A program made the position numbers and the translations under genes. Of a stretch of 64,000 bases of DNA, positions 16,743-26,052 are shown one piece after another (positions within the stretch are counted from its first letter, which is position 1; the number at the start of each line of letters is the position of its first letter). Origin of the DNA: Treponema sp. GTDB taxonomy: Bacteria > Spirochaetota > Spirochaetia > Treponematales > Breznakiellaceae. The notes beneath the pieces were generated by a model. The model was not told the DNA's origin. It saw only the letters and a list, made by a program, of their open reading frames with translations, and ran no database searches. The stretch covers positions 1-64,000 of the forward strand of contig WRMC01000011.1 in assembly GCA_009777335.1 (NCBI GenBank), in the 5' to 3' direction.

Positions 16743-17699
16743 ATGAGGTTCAAAAAACTAGGAAAGACAGATGTCATGGTTTCTGAGATTACCACCGGAA
16801 CCTGGGGTTTAGGCGGCGGCGGCTGGGGCGAATTTGATAAAGCCGCCAGTTTAAAGGCCCTTAACACCATGGCTGACCTGGGGGTCAACATGATCGACAC
16901 CGCCCCGGTCTACGGCGACGGGGTATCGGAAGAAATCACCGGCGAATTCCTTAAGGGAAAGCGGGAAAAGATCATCGTTTCGACCAAGTGCGGCATCGAC
17001 ATCGATGCTCCCCGGGGCGAGAACAGAAGAAAATCCACCGAAGAAGTCATAGTCCGGGGCTGCGAAGGTTCCCTTAAGCGGCTGGACACCGACTACATTG
17101 ATGTCTTTTTTGTCCACTGGCCGGATCCGGATACACCCCTGGAAATCACCATGGGCGCCCTCAACAAGCTTAAAGAGCAGGGAAAGATTCGCTACATTGG
17201 CATGTCCAACTTTAATGTGGAGCTGTTAACCGAATGCACCAAGCACGGTGTGGTCGATGTTCTCCAGCCCCCCTTCTCCATGGTTGATCAATCCGCCAAG
17301 GACATAATGGTCTGGGCCCATCAGCAGGGCATCTCCAGTGTTACCTATGGATCTATCGGTGCCGGTATCTTAAGCGGCCAGTATCGTTCCCTTCCTGAAC
17401 TGCGTGAAAGGGATGTCCGGGGCAGCTTCTACGGCAAGCTCTTTAAGGAGCCCGGCTTCTCCAAGGTCCAGGAGCTTCTGTCCGCCATGGACAAGATCGC
17501 CGAGGCCAGGAAGGTTCCCCTTACCCAGATTGCTATCAACTGGGTCTGCCAGAAAGAGTATGTCCTTACGGCCCTCATCGGGGTAAGGACCGATGCTCAT
17601 GCCAAAGAAAACTGTGCCGCCATGGATTGGTCCTTAACTCAGGACGAAATTAAGATCCTGGATGCCGAAGTTGAACGCCTCTTTGGATCGGTAGATTAA
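16743..17699 (+). CDS. Aldo-keto reductase
   Basis: 318 residues forming a TIM-barrel NADPH oxidoreductase. The catalytic tetrad can be read: Asp and Tyr in MIDTAPVYGDG, Lys in IVSTKCGID and His in VFFVHWPDPD. Later motifs are IRYIGMSNFN and the cofactor-binding C-terminal region ALIGVRTDAH. It reduces or oxidises a sugar aldehyde or ketone; the context suggests the same substrate as the kinase and carrier. The stop TAA shares an A with the ATG of the MFS gene (TAATG). Confidence 0.9.
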   Translation: MRFKKLGKTDVMVSEITTGTWGLGGGGWGEFDKAASLKALNTMADLGVNMIDTAPVYGDGVSEEITGEFLKGKREKIIVSTKCGIDIDAPRGENRRKSTEEVIVRGCEGSLKRLDTDYIDVFFVHWPDPDTPLEITMGALNKLKEQGKIRYIGMSNFNVELLTECTKHGVVDVLQPPFSMVDQSAKDIMVWAHQQGISSVTYGSIGAGILSGQYRSLPELRERDVRGSFYGKLFKEPGFSKVQELLSAMDKIAEARKVPLTQIAINWVCQKEYVLTALIGVRTDAHAKENCAAMDWSLTQDEIKILDAEVERLFGSVD

Positions 17700-18961
17700 T
17701 GTCAGACGTAGGAGCCGGGACACAGAATCCTCCGGAACGGTCGTACCTGCGGCTGTCCATCATGCAATTCTTCTTTTGGTTTGCCGCTGCAACCGGCACC
17801 TACCTCACGATCTTTCTGATTAGGCAAGGTTTCGAGCCTAATCAGATCGGCGTTATAGTGGCCACCAACTCTGCGGTGGTCATTATAGCCGGTCCCTTCT
17901 GGGGGACCATTGCGGACAAACTGCGGTCCATACGAAAGGTCTTTCTCTTATGTATAACCATTTCCATCGTGCTTTGGACCGTGGTACCCGCATCATCCAG
18001 AATCGACTTGGGTCCCATCAACTTTCCCTGGGGTACCTTCGGGCCCCTGGCACTGATGTTTTTAATCATTCCCATTAGTGCCTTCTTTAGGATGCCCGCC
18101 CACTCCCTCATGGACGCCTTTACCGTACAGAACTGCCACCTGGGAGGAATCTCCTACGGGCATGTACGGCTTTGGGGTTCCGTGGGTTGGACGGTCATGT
18201 GCATGATCTTGAGCTATCTTCTCCCCCGCTTTGGGGTAGAGATGGCCTTCTACATGTACGGCGTCGCCTTTATCCCCCTCTACCTTCTTATGTGGAATGC
18301 CAAGGGGGTTGATGTCGCCAAGGCCTCCAAAGAAAAGCGGACCTTTAAGTCCATGGGTTTTGGCCGGCTCTTTAAGAGCTACTATTTTGTCACCTACCTT
18401 TTCTTTGCCATGATGATGCACATGCCCGTGGTGGTCTCCATGACCTATCTGCCCTTCCTGGTCCAGTCGGTTGACGGCAACCTGGAAATGATAGGCCTCG
18501 TGGCGGGCTACAAGGCCCTGCTCGAAATTCCCACCCTGCTTCTTATGCGGCCCCTTAGGGAGAAGTTCCCCCTGCCGGTGGCCATAGGGACTGCGGCGGT
18601 GCTCTACATTATCGAGGCCCTCTTTTATACCCGGGTAACCCATTTCTATCAGATCATTGCCCTCCAGACCCTCCATGGTTTGGGCGGGGGCTTTATGATA
18701 GGGGCCGCCACGAACTACATCTACACCATGGCTCCCGAGGGTCTTAACTCTACGGCCCATACCTTGCTGGGGGCGGTCAATTCTACCTCTGGTATTATTG
18801 GCAGTTTAGTGGGCGGGGTCTTAATCATGGCCGTGGGGATCAGCAGGTCCTACATGCTTATCGCCATTACGATCACCTTTGCCCTGGTTTACTTTGTGGC
18901 TACCCTCTTTATTGGAGTAAAGATTTTAAAGAAGCCTATTCCTTTTAAGAAGCTGGCTTGA
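17699..18961 (+). CDS. MFS transporter, oligosaccharide/nucleoside symporter type
   Basis: 420 residues with twelve predicted hydrophobic spans, beginning MQFFFWFAAATGTYLTIFL. The loop 2-3 motif appears as PFWGTIADKLRSIRKVFLL (G-x-x-A-D-k-x-r). The arrangement resembles the LacY/NupG-like MFS group (residues 60-420). Likely substrate is the sugar or polyol handled by the preceding kinase and reductase. Translational coupling with the reductase is seen as a one-base overlap. Confidence 0.85.
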   Translation: MSDVGAGTQNPPERSYLRLSIMQFFFWFAAATGTYLTIFLIRQGFEPNQIGVIVATNSAVVIIAGPFWGTIADKLRSIRKVFLLCITISIVLWTVVPASSRIDLGPINFPWGTFGPLALMFLIIPISAFFRMPAHSLMDAFTVQNCHLGGISYGHVRLWGSVGWTVMCMILSYLLPRFGVEMAFYMYGVAFIPLYLLMWNAKGVDVAKASKEKRTFKSMGFGRLFKSYYFVTYLFFAMMMHMPVVVSMTYLPFLVQSVDGNLEMIGLVAGYKALLEIPTLLLMRPLREKFPLPVAIGTAAVLYIIEALFYTRVTHFYQIIALQTLHGLGGGFMIGAATNYIYTMAPEGLNSTAHTLLGAVNSTSGIIGSLVGGVLIMAVGISRSYMLIAITITFALVYFVATLFIGVKILKKPIPFKKLA

Positions 18962-18971
18962 CGGTTTTTTC

Positions 18972-20216
18972 ATGAATAAGGCACTCGAAGTATTAAAAGA
19001 ACGGGGCTTTTTTGCCCAGTGCACCAACGAAGAGGGTCTCTCGCAGCTTATGAGCGAGGGGCCCGTAACCTTCTACCTTGGGGTAGACCCTACGGGGTCC
19101 AGCATACACATAGGCCATGCGGTTCCCTTCTTTGCCTTTAGGCACCTGCGTGATGCGGGGCATAAGGGCATAGCTCTAATGGGTGGGGGCACCGCCCGCC
19201 TGGGGGACCCCTCGGGTCGGGATGAGGTCCGCACCATGCTCAGCTACGAAGAGCTGGACCGGAACGCCGATTCCATACGCTCACAGCTGGAGCGTTTTGT
19301 GGGCTTTGACGGAAAAGCCGCCTGGTCCGAAAACAACAAGGACTGGCTCTCCAATCTAAACTACATTGATTTCCTCCGTGAAATTGGCAGTCATTTTTCG
19401 GTGAACCGCATGCTTAGCTTCGAGGCCTACAAAAGGCGGCTCGAGACGGGGCTCTCTTTTGTCGAGTTTAACTACCAGCTTTTACAGAGCTACGATTTTC
19501 TGGAACTCTACCGCCGAACCGGTTGCCGCCTTCAGATAGGGGGGGACGACCAATGGGGGAACTTTGTGGCGGGGGTAGAGCTGGTCAGGCGGGTAGAGGG
19601 GACAGAGGTCTTTGGCCTTACGGTCCCCCTGGTTACCACCTCCGACGGCAACAAGATGGGAAAGACCCTTAAGGGGGCCCTCTTTTTGGATCCCGCCATT
19701 ACGAGCCCCTACGAGTTTTTTCAGTACTGGCGGAACATAGCGGATGCAGACATCCGTTCCTTCCTGTTAACCTTTACCTTCCTTTCCCTGGGAGAGATCG
19801 ACAAATTAACCGCCAGCGGTGTTAACCCCAACGAGGCCAAAGAACGTCTGGCCTGGGAAGTTACCTCCCTTATCCATGGAAAGGATGAGGCCGACCGCGC
19901 CATGGCCGGTGCCAAAGCTGCCTTTGGGGGCGGCGAGGGCGGAGACCGTTCCGCCATGCCCCGGTCGGAGCTGGCCCGTTCAAAGTTTAACCAGGGCTAC
20001 AACGTGGTAGATCTTTTCTGCGATGCGGGCCTTGCAACATCCAAGGGTGAGGGGCGCCGGCTCGTAGAACAGGGCGGGGCCTTTATTGTGAGGAGCAACG
20101 AAGCCGCGGCGGTTTCAGATATTTCTGTCCTGATTACCGAAGACATGCTGGACCAGGATGGGGAACTCGTTCTTCGGGCCGGGAAAAAACGCTACTGCCT
20201 GGTACAGGCTCGTTAA
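18972..20216 (+). CDS. tyrS: Tyrosyl-tRNA synthetase
   Basis: 414 residues, a class I aminoacyl-tRNA synthetase charging tRNA-Tyr. Signatures: HIGH motif as SSIHIGHAVPF (about 42-46), tyrosine pocket LLQSYDFLELYRR and QIGGDDQWGN, and the KMSKS loop as NKMGKTLKG (about 227). The C-terminal S4 domain includes GLATSKGEGRRLVEQGG. Length is normal. It begins 10 bp after the MFS stop and converges on the HD gene 5 bp downstream. Confidence 0.97.
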   Translation: MNKALEVLKERGFFAQCTNEEGLSQLMSEGPVTFYLGVDPTGSSIHIGHAVPFFAFRHLRDAGHKGIALMGGGTARLGDPSGRDEVRTMLSYEELDRNADSIRSQLERFVGFDGKAAWSENNKDWLSNLNYIDFLREIGSHFSVNRMLSFEAYKRRLETGLSFVEFNYQLLQSYDFLELYRRTGCRLQIGGDDQWGNFVAGVELVRRVEGTEVFGLTVPLVTTSDGNKMGKTLKGALFLDPAITSPYEFFQYWRNIADADIRSFLLTFTFLSLGEIDKLTASGVNPNEAKERLAWEVTSLIHGKDEADRAMAGAKAAFGGGEGGDRSAMPRSELARSKFNQGYNVVDLFCDAGLATSKGEGRRLVEQGGAFIVRSNEAAAVSDISVLITEDMLDQDGELVLRAGKKRYCLVQAR

Positions 20217-20221
20217 TTTTC

Positions 20222-21037
20222 CTATAAATATTGGATTGTCTCCCCCCCCTGTATTTCTGCGTAGAGCTCTATGTAGGGTTTGGCGGTGTTTCGGGAAATT
20301 TTTGTCAGCAAGACCTCTTCTACCTGGAAAAGCCCCGCTTCGCTGGACATGGTGACCTTAATGTTAATGGGCTTTTCCTGCCCCCGGGACAGTTTTACCG
20401 CCTCTATGGAGTTGGCCGAGTACATATGGATATGACCGGACCGGAAGTTGTGGTCCATGGACATGGGGATCCGGGCCCGGCCCTTGGTCATGTCACAACC
20501 GTCAGCCATCTGGGTAATTCCCGCTTCTATAGAATGGATGTTCCGGGTTCCCATGTGGCCCGCTATGCCCTCGAGGATCAAGGAACGGATCATCAGGGTC
20601 TTCTGGGTGTTCTTGGGGAAGAAGAAGGGCAAGAGCCGGTCCAGGATGGGGATGGCCAGGTTGACGCTGTGCATCTCGTGGTCCTGCCTGCCTATGCTCA
20701 TCCCCAGGTCGTGGAGCAATGCGGCAAATATGACCCCCACCAGGCTGTCTTCGAAGGAGCCTATGCCCTCGCTTTCCAGGCTGGTCTTTATACTGGACCG
20801 CCGGAGCAGATCCATTAAAACAATGGCATTGTGGGTTACGATGCGCATATGTACCGGCCCATGGTCATTATAGCCCAGACGTACTATGGACACATGGTTG
20901 GCGTATTCCTGGATATCATGGATCTCTTCATCCGAGAGGATACGTTGTACCCCCGAAATTATTTTTTCGTTTATCTTATAGGCCTTAAGGGTCTTAATTA
21001 TCTTGCTATCCAGTGATTGTTCTTTAGGTGAGCGCAT
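20222..21037 (-). CDS. HD-domain phosphohydrolase, spirochaete type
   Basis: 271 residues. The metal-binding HD core is visible: His59 and His63 in DHGPVHM, and the HD pair in LLHDLGMSIGRQDHE at 109-110. The downstream acidic Asp is likely in QMADGCDM. HD proteins hydrolyse phosphoesters, often nucleotides or second messengers; no substrate is evident. The C-terminal 70 residues (INIKVTMSSEAGLFQVEEV) form a separate beta-rich tail. A divergent 58-bp region separates it from the VWA gene. Confidence 0.8.
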   Translation of the reverse strand: MRSPKEQSLDSKIIKTLKAYKINEKIISGVQRILSDEEIHDIQEYANHVSIVRLGYNDHGPVHMRIVTHNAIVLMDLLRRSSIKTSLESEGIGSFEDSLVGVIFAALLHDLGMSIGRQDHEMHSVNLAIPILDRLLPFFFPKNTQKTLMIRSLILEGIAGHMGTRNIHSIEAGITQMADGCDMTKGRARIPMSMDHNFRSGHIHMYSANSIEAVKLSRGQEKPINIKVTMSSEAGLFQVEEVLLTKISRNTAKPYIELYAEIQGGETIQYL

Positions 21038-21095
21038 GTCCCTACTATATAGAAGGAAGGATTATTATCCTAGTACTTTGATCCGATAATATACC

Positions 21096-22217
21096 ATGAA
21101 ACCCATAAGTATCTCCATAAAATCCATTGTAATAGCCTTGGTCCTTTGTGCCATGCCGGTCTTTGCCCAGGATCTCTCCCTGGGCCCCGAGGATCTTCGC
21201 ATAGAACTGCGATCAGACGGGGGCTTTCATCTTTATGTAAGGAACAAACCCGACATCTCTTCGATCCTCCTTACCGAATCAACCCGGGATCCCTCCATGG
21301 GGGCCGATAACTTCGCCTACCGGGCCGCCGAGTGGAATCCAATCAATGGGGACGAGATACGGGTCCTGGATGGCTATGTGATACCCCGGGAAAGTCAGGT
21401 CTTCTCCCTCATTTCTTCTACTCCGGTAGATCATCCCCAACTGGGTTCTGCCTTTCATATTTACATACCCTGGATACTGCATTACGGTTACGAAGGAACC
21501 AGACAGGGGGTGGTCCATGTGGGGGACGGGTTTTACGTTAACATCCGGGCCTTTAGTCTGCCCTACGGGGACTACCGGGGCCAGTTTAGCGATAACCCCT
21601 TCATGCTCCAGGTGGTTCAGGCCGCCGCGGCCCTGCCCCCCGAGGGTGACTTTTCCCCCGAGGCAGCTTCGGCCTACCAGGAGATAGCCCGGGACGGCGG
21701 CGGGGACTTCCTCTATGCCGCTACCCCTGCGGCCCTGATCGATCAGATCCAGGATATCCTGGCGGCCCAAAGCGGGGACTCCATAGATATCGTCATAGTT
21801 CTGGACACCACCGGCAGCATGGGCCCCTACATCGACGAGATCCGCCGCCGGCTCATCCCACTGCTTCAAAGTACCATTAACCGCTTTGAAGACTGGCGGC
21901 TGGGGCTGGTCCTTTTTAGGGACTACAGCGACGAATACCTTAACCGGCTCTATCCCTTTACCCGGGACTTTAATCTTTTCCAGCGGAACTTAAATGCCGC
22001 CCGGGCCTGGGGCGGAGGGGACATTCCTGAAGCGGTCTACGAGGCCCTCTATGAAGGGGCTGACAAGTTCCCCTGGGAGGCCCAAAGCCGGCTGATGATC
22101 CTTATTGGCGATGCGCCGCCCCATCCGGAACAGCGGGGGAGTATTTCCAGGGACATGGTTTTCCGCATGGTTTCTGAAAAGGAGATAAGGGTAAGCGCGA
22201 TTATACTGTCCCTTTAG
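21096..22217 (+). CDS. Exported von Willebrand A domain protein
   Basis: 373 residues, signal peptide (cleavage after PVFAQ at about 25). The first 200 residues are an uncharacterised exported region, and the C-terminal VWA domain has MIDAS VLDTTGSMG (Asp about 236), a middle Gly-rich loop GGGDIPEAVYEAL and LMILIGDAPPH. It would bind a divalent metal and protein partners in the periplasm. The gene converges on a TPR lipoprotein gene 1 bp away. It is separate from the Bat operon. Confidence 0.8.
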   Translation: MKPISISIKSIVIALVLCAMPVFAQDLSLGPEDLRIELRSDGGFHLYVRNKPDISSILLTESTRDPSMGADNFAYRAAEWNPINGDEIRVLDGYVIPRESQVFSLISSTPVDHPQLGSAFHIYIPWILHYGYEGTRQGVVHVGDGFYVNIRAFSLPYGDYRGQFSDNPFMLQVVQAAAALPPEGDFSPEAASAYQEIARDGGGDFLYAATPAALIDQIQDILAAQSGDSIDIVIVLDTTGSMGPYIDEIRRRLIPLLQSTINRFEDWRLGLVLFRDYSDEYLNRLYPFTRDFNLFQRNLNAARAWGGGDIPEAVYEALYEGADKFPWEAQSRLMILIGDAPPHPEQRGSISRDMVFRMVSEKEIRVSAIILSL

Positions 22218-22218
22218 C

Positions 22219-22629
22219 TTACATCCGGGACCGGGGTCTGCGCCGGCTTTCGATTTCGTCCATGTTGGCCAGGACTATGCCCGAGAGGATCCTGAACTGG
22301 GGCGGCAAGAGGGCCCCGTCGGGATTATCATACCTGGCCAGGATCTCTTCGAATTGCACCCTGGCGGTATCAAAACGGTTTTGCTTGTAATGAATAAAGG
22401 CGATTTCATACTCGGCGGCGATGATATTATCGATGTCAAAGGGAAAACGCTCGAGGATAGCTTCGTAGTATTGCATAGAGATCCCATACCGGTTCCGGTC
22501 CGAGGCCTCCTGGGCCCTCTGGATAAGCTCCATGGGGGTAAGATCATAGGGTATATCTATCTGTCTGGTGGCGCAGGAAACAGCCAGGGAGGCCAGTATG
22601 ATGGCCAGGGTTAGGGGGAAAACTTTCAT
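22219..22629 (-). CDS. TPR-containing lipoprotein
   Basis: 136 residues with a lipoprotein signal (ASLAVSC, Cys at about 19). Two or three TPR-like helical hairpins follow (YGISMQYYEAILERFPFD, AEYEIAFIHYKQNRFDTARV). The size and layout resemble BamD/YbgF-type helper lipoproteins, but it is shorter than BamD. It probably sits in the periplasm as a scaffold. The function is unknown. Confidence 0.7.
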   Translation of the reverse strand: MKVFPLTLAIILASLAVSCATRQIDIPYDLTPMELIQRAQEASDRNRYGISMQYYEAILERFPFDIDNIIAAEYEIAFIHYKQNRFDTARVQFEEILARYDNPDGALLPPQFRILSGIVLANMDEIESRRRPRSRM

Positions 22630-22695
22630 AGGATCTTATACTATCTATCCCAGGAAAAAACAAGGGTATTCCAGGACTTTCCTTCCTTAAAATGG

Positions 22696-22782
22696 TATAA
22701 TAATTTATGCATTTTTATGGCGGAAATCTTGACATTAATTTATAAATATGCAAAAATTACCGATTATATTGCATAAAAATGC
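22696..22782 (+). promoter_or_regulatory. argC promoter with two candidate ArgR boxes
   Basis: TATAAT at 22696-22701 preceded by TGG gives an extended -10 (TGnTATAAT). Two copies of an 11-bp element in opposite orientation, GCATTTTTATG (22709-22719) and CATAAAAATGC (22772-22782), match the general ARG-box form (AT-rich centre with TGCAT ends). The first lies at the predicted transcription start and the second 10 bases before the ribosome site AAGGAG. TTGACA at 22729-22734 could belong to a second promoter. ArgR binding is an inference. Confidence 0.55.
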
Positions 22783-22797
22783 GTAAGGAGCTATTTC

Positions 22798-23913
22798 ATG
22801 ATTGCGGGAATTATTGGGGCCGCCGGATATGCCGGAGCCGAACTAATCAGAATCCTTTCGGGGCACCCCAAGGTTAAGGGTTTTTCTCTGGGTTCCGTAA
22901 GCCTCGAGGGGGGGCTCATAGAGCAGGTCTATCCTAATTTTTTGGGGGCCTTCTCTTCTCCCCTGGTAAAGCCGGATGAGGTAATCGAAAAATCAGATAT
23001 TATTTTCTCGGCCCTGCCCCATGCGGTAGGGGAGCCCTATGCCAAGGCCTGCATAGATAAGGGGAAGACCTTTATCGACCTTTCGGCGGACTTCCGCTTT
23101 GACGATGATGAAGCCACCTATACGGCCTGGTACAGCAAAGCCTTTGCCCACCCGGAACTGCGTCAAAGGTCGGTCTATGGCCTCCCGGAGCTAAACCGCT
23201 CCCGGATAAAAGCCCTGGCCGCCTCGGGGCCCCTGATCATCGCCAACCCCGGATGCTACCCCACCGGGGCCTCCCTGGGGATCTACCCCTCCCTGGCCAA
23301 GGGCCTGGCCGCCGACGGGACCATCATCGTCGACTCCGCCACGGGTATTACCGGCGGCGGCAGGGAGCCCCAAAAGTCATTTCATTTTCCCGAGGCAACG
23401 GACACCGTGTCTCCCTACAAGGTGGGGGCCCATAGGCATCTTCCCGAAATCAGCCGGGTTATTAAAACCATGGCCAAGGAGGGGAGCGGGGCTGCGGTGG
23501 ATCTGATCTTTACCCCCCACCTGGCTCCCATGAACCGGGGCATTTTAAGTACCATCTATATACCCCTTAAGCCCCAGTGGCAGGGGCTCCCCGGGGGGGA
23601 TGATCCCCGGCCCCCCACCAAAGAGACCGAGGCCAAGGAGGCGGAGATCCGTCAATGTTACCAGGACTTTTATAAGGATGAACCCTTTGTCCGGATCCTC
23701 CCCCAGGGGGTCTTTGCCGCCACGGGCCGGACCAGGCTCTCTAACTACTGTGATATCGCCATCACCCTGGATCAGGGGGGGAAGATCCTCATCGTTACCA
23801 CCGCCATAGATAACATGGTTAAGGGGGCCTCGGGTCAGGCGGTGCAGAACATGAACATCATCCTGGGTTACCAAGAAACCGAAGGGCTGGAATTTATCCC
23901 CGCCCTCTTTTAA
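22798..23913 (+). CDS. argC: N-acetyl-gamma-glutamyl-phosphate reductase
   Basis: 371 residues; NADPH-dependent reduction of N-acetylglutamyl phosphate, third step of arginine synthesis. The N-terminal Rossmann motif is GAAGYAGAELIRIL, the catalytic Cys is in NPGCYPTG (about 153), and the substrate site lies in HRHLPEI and APMNRGIL. Start ATG 22798 has AAGGAG upstream. It is slightly longer than the typical 340-350 residues because of an insertion near 270-285 (PPTKETEAKEAE). First gene of argCJBD. Confidence 0.95.
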   Translation: MIAGIIGAAGYAGAELIRILSGHPKVKGFSLGSVSLEGGLIEQVYPNFLGAFSSPLVKPDEVIEKSDIIFSALPHAVGEPYAKACIDKGKTFIDLSADFRFDDDEATYTAWYSKAFAHPELRQRSVYGLPELNRSRIKALAASGPLIIANPGCYPTGASLGIYPSLAKGLAADGTIIVDSATGITGGGREPQKSFHFPEATDTVSPYKVGAHRHLPEISRVIKTMAKEGSGAAVDLIFTPHLAPMNRGILSTIYIPLKPQWQGLPGGDDPRPPTKETEAKEAEIRQCYQDFYKDEPFVRILPQGVFAATGRTRLSNYCDIAITLDQGGKILIVTTAIDNMVKGASGQAVQNMNIILGYQETEGLEFIPALF

Positions 23914-23923
23914 AGGAAGCATT

Positions 23924-25147
23924 ATGAAGAAAATAAACGGAGGGGTCTGTGCCCCCAAAGGTTATAAGGCCGGCGGCATCTGCTGCGGCATCAAGGCCAG
24001 CTCGAAAAAGCGGGACCTGGCCCTCATCTACTCGGAGAAACTCGCCGTGGCCCGGGCCATGTACACTACCAATAAGGTCAGGGCCGCCAGCATCATTGTC
24101 ACCGAAGAACACCTGGCGGGGGGCGAACTAAGGGCCCTCATCGTGAACTCCGGGAACGCCAATGCCTGCACCGGCGAGGCGGGGATTGCTGCCGCCCGGA
24201 GGATGTGCGATCTGGCGGCGGATCTCTTTGCCATCAGCCCAAGGCAGGTGGCGGTGGCCTCTACGGGGGTCATAGGGGTCCCCCTGAACATGGCGGTCAT
24301 AGAGGGGGGGATGGAAGCCCTGGGGAACTCCCTGAGGGCCGATGAGGCGGGCCATGCCGCTGCCCTGGAAGCTATCATGACCACCGATACCAGAAAAAAA
24401 GAAGCTTCTATCGAAATAGAAATTGATGGCATACCGGTTCGCCTGGGGGCCATGATCAAGGGGGCGGGGATGATACACCCCAACATGGCCACCATGCTGG
24501 GTTTTATCACCACCGATGCGGCCATAGAAGGGGATGCCCTGGAAGCCAGCCTCCGCAGGGCCGTGGGCCGTTCCTTTAACCGGGTTACGGTGGACGGAGA
24601 TACCTCCACCAACGATGTGGTCATCATCATGGCCAACGGCGAGGCGGCAAATAAGTCCATCAGCCTGGGGAGCCCCTCCTTTCAGATCTTCGCCCAGGCC
24701 CTGGAGGATCTGTGCATAGATCTCGCCAAGGCCCTGGCCAGGGACGGTGAAGGGGCCACCAAACTGGTGACAGTCACCGTTTCGGGGGCCCAGGACGAAA
24801 AGACCGCCGAAACCCTGGCCATGTCGGTGGCTTCCTCCAGCCTGGTCAAGGCGGCCTGCTTTGGGGCCGACGCCAACTGGGGCCGTATCCTCTGTGCCAT
24901 GGGCTACTCGGGGGCCGGCTTTGAGCCTGCCCAGGTCGATGTGGCCTTTGCAGGCTCCGGAGAAGAGGTCCTGGTCTGCCGGGGAGGGGCTTCGATTCCC
25001 TTTTCCGAGCCCGATGCCAAGAGGATCCTCCAATCGGAGGAGCTGGAAATTCGCATCCAGGCGGGAGCCGGTGCGGGAGCTGCCACCGTCTGGGGTTGTG
25101 ACCTCACCTACGATTACGTCAAAATTAACGGAGATTACCGATCATGA
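23924..25147 (+). CDS. argJ: Glutamate N-acetyltransferase / N-acetyltransferase (ArgJ)
   Basis: 407 residues of the ornithine acetyltransferase family. It recycles the acetyl group from N-acetylornithine to glutamate. Self-cleavage is expected between Ala and Thr190 in GMIHPNMATMLGF, with the new N-terminal Thr as nucleophile. NSGNANACTG and the C-terminal GADANWGRIL motif are also present. It begins 10 bp after argC, and its TGA overlaps the ATG of argB. The presence of ArgJ implies a cyclic pathway with no need for ArgA or ArgE. Confidence 0.95.
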   Translation: MKKINGGVCAPKGYKAGGICCGIKASSKKRDLALIYSEKLAVARAMYTTNKVRAASIIVTEEHLAGGELRALIVNSGNANACTGEAGIAAARRMCDLAADLFAISPRQVAVASTGVIGVPLNMAVIEGGMEALGNSLRADEAGHAAALEAIMTTDTRKKEASIEIEIDGIPVRLGAMIKGAGMIHPNMATMLGFITTDAAIEGDALEASLRRAVGRSFNRVTVDGDTSTNDVVIIMANGEAANKSISLGSPSFQIFAQALEDLCIDLAKALARDGEGATKLVTVTVSGAQDEKTAETLAMSVASSSLVKAACFGADANWGRILCAMGYSGAGFEPAQVDVAFAGSGEEVLVCRGGASIPFSEPDAKRILQSEELEIRIQAGAGAGAATVWGCDLTYDYVKINGDYRS

Positions 25148-26019
25148 GTGCAAATGTAAACGTCAGCCATCAGGACAGGGCGGCCCTTTTAATCGAAGCC
25201 CTGCCCTACATACAGCAGTTCCGGGGCAAGACCGTGGTGGTCAAGTATGGCGGCAACGCCATGACCAACGAGGACCTAAAAGCGGCGGTGATTCAGGATA
25301 TCGTGTTAATGTCCTGCCTGGGTATCCGTACCGTCCTGGTCCATGGCGGGGGCCCGGAGATAGAAGGGATGCTCAAGAGGGTGGGCAAGGAAAGCCGCTT
25401 TGTAAACGGCCTTCGCTATACCGATGAGGAGACCATGGAGATAGTCCAGATGGTCCTGGCGGGGAAGCTAAACAAGGACATCACCGCCCTTGTTCAAAAA
25501 GCCGGGGGCCGGGCCCTGGGGCTCTGCGGCATAGACGGGGGTCTCCTGGAGGCCCGCCGTATCTCCGGCGATCTGGGCCTGGTGGGGGAGGTGGTAAAGG
25601 TGAACACCGAGATCATCCACACCTCCTTAAACGAGGGCTATATCCCGGTGATCTCTTCTGTGGCCTACGGCCTGGGGGAGGACGAGGGTGCATCCCTCAA
25701 TATAAATGCGGACACCGCCGCGGCCCAGATCGCCGCCGCCCTGGGGGCCGAAAAGCTTTTATTAATGACCGACATCCAGGGCCTCCTGCGTAATGTGGAG
25801 GACCCATCATCTTTAATAAAGACCGCCCGCCGTAAGGATCTGGAGGACCTTAAAAAAGAGGGAGCCCTGAGTAAGGGGATGATCCCCAAGGTGGACTGTT
25901 GTTTCCTGGCCCTGGATGGGGGGGTAAAGCGTACCCACATCATAGACGGAAGGGAGCCCCATGTGCTCCTCATCGAACTTTTTTCTGATGCCGGTATAGG
26001 CACCATGATAGAAGAATAA
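25144..26019 (+). CDS. argB: Acetylglutamate kinase
   Basis: 291 residues. It phosphorylates N-acetylglutamate at the gamma carboxyl. Amino-acid kinase motifs: VVKYGGNAM, VHGGGPEIEGML, GRALGLCGIDGG, NINADTAAAQIAAAL and GMIPKVDCC. The overlap with argJ (ATGA) indicates coupling. An N-terminal helix precedes the kinase fold, as in arginine-inhibited forms, but sensitivity cannot be read from the sequence with certainty. Confidence 0.95.
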   Translation: MSANVNVSHQDRAALLIEALPYIQQFRGKTVVVKYGGNAMTNEDLKAAVIQDIVLMSCLGIRTVLVHGGGPEIEGMLKRVGKESRFVNGLRYTDEETMEIVQMVLAGKLNKDITALVQKAGGRALGLCGIDGGLLEARRISGDLGLVGEVVKVNTEIIHTSLNEGYIPVISSVAYGLGEDEGASLNINADTAAAQIAAALGAEKLLLMTDIQGLLRNVEDPSSLIKTARRKDLEDLKKEGALSKGMIPKVDCCFLALDGGVKRTHIIDGREPHVLLIELFSDAGIGTMIEE

Positions 26020-26052
26020 TTTTATTGAACAACCTAACAATGGAGGAATACC

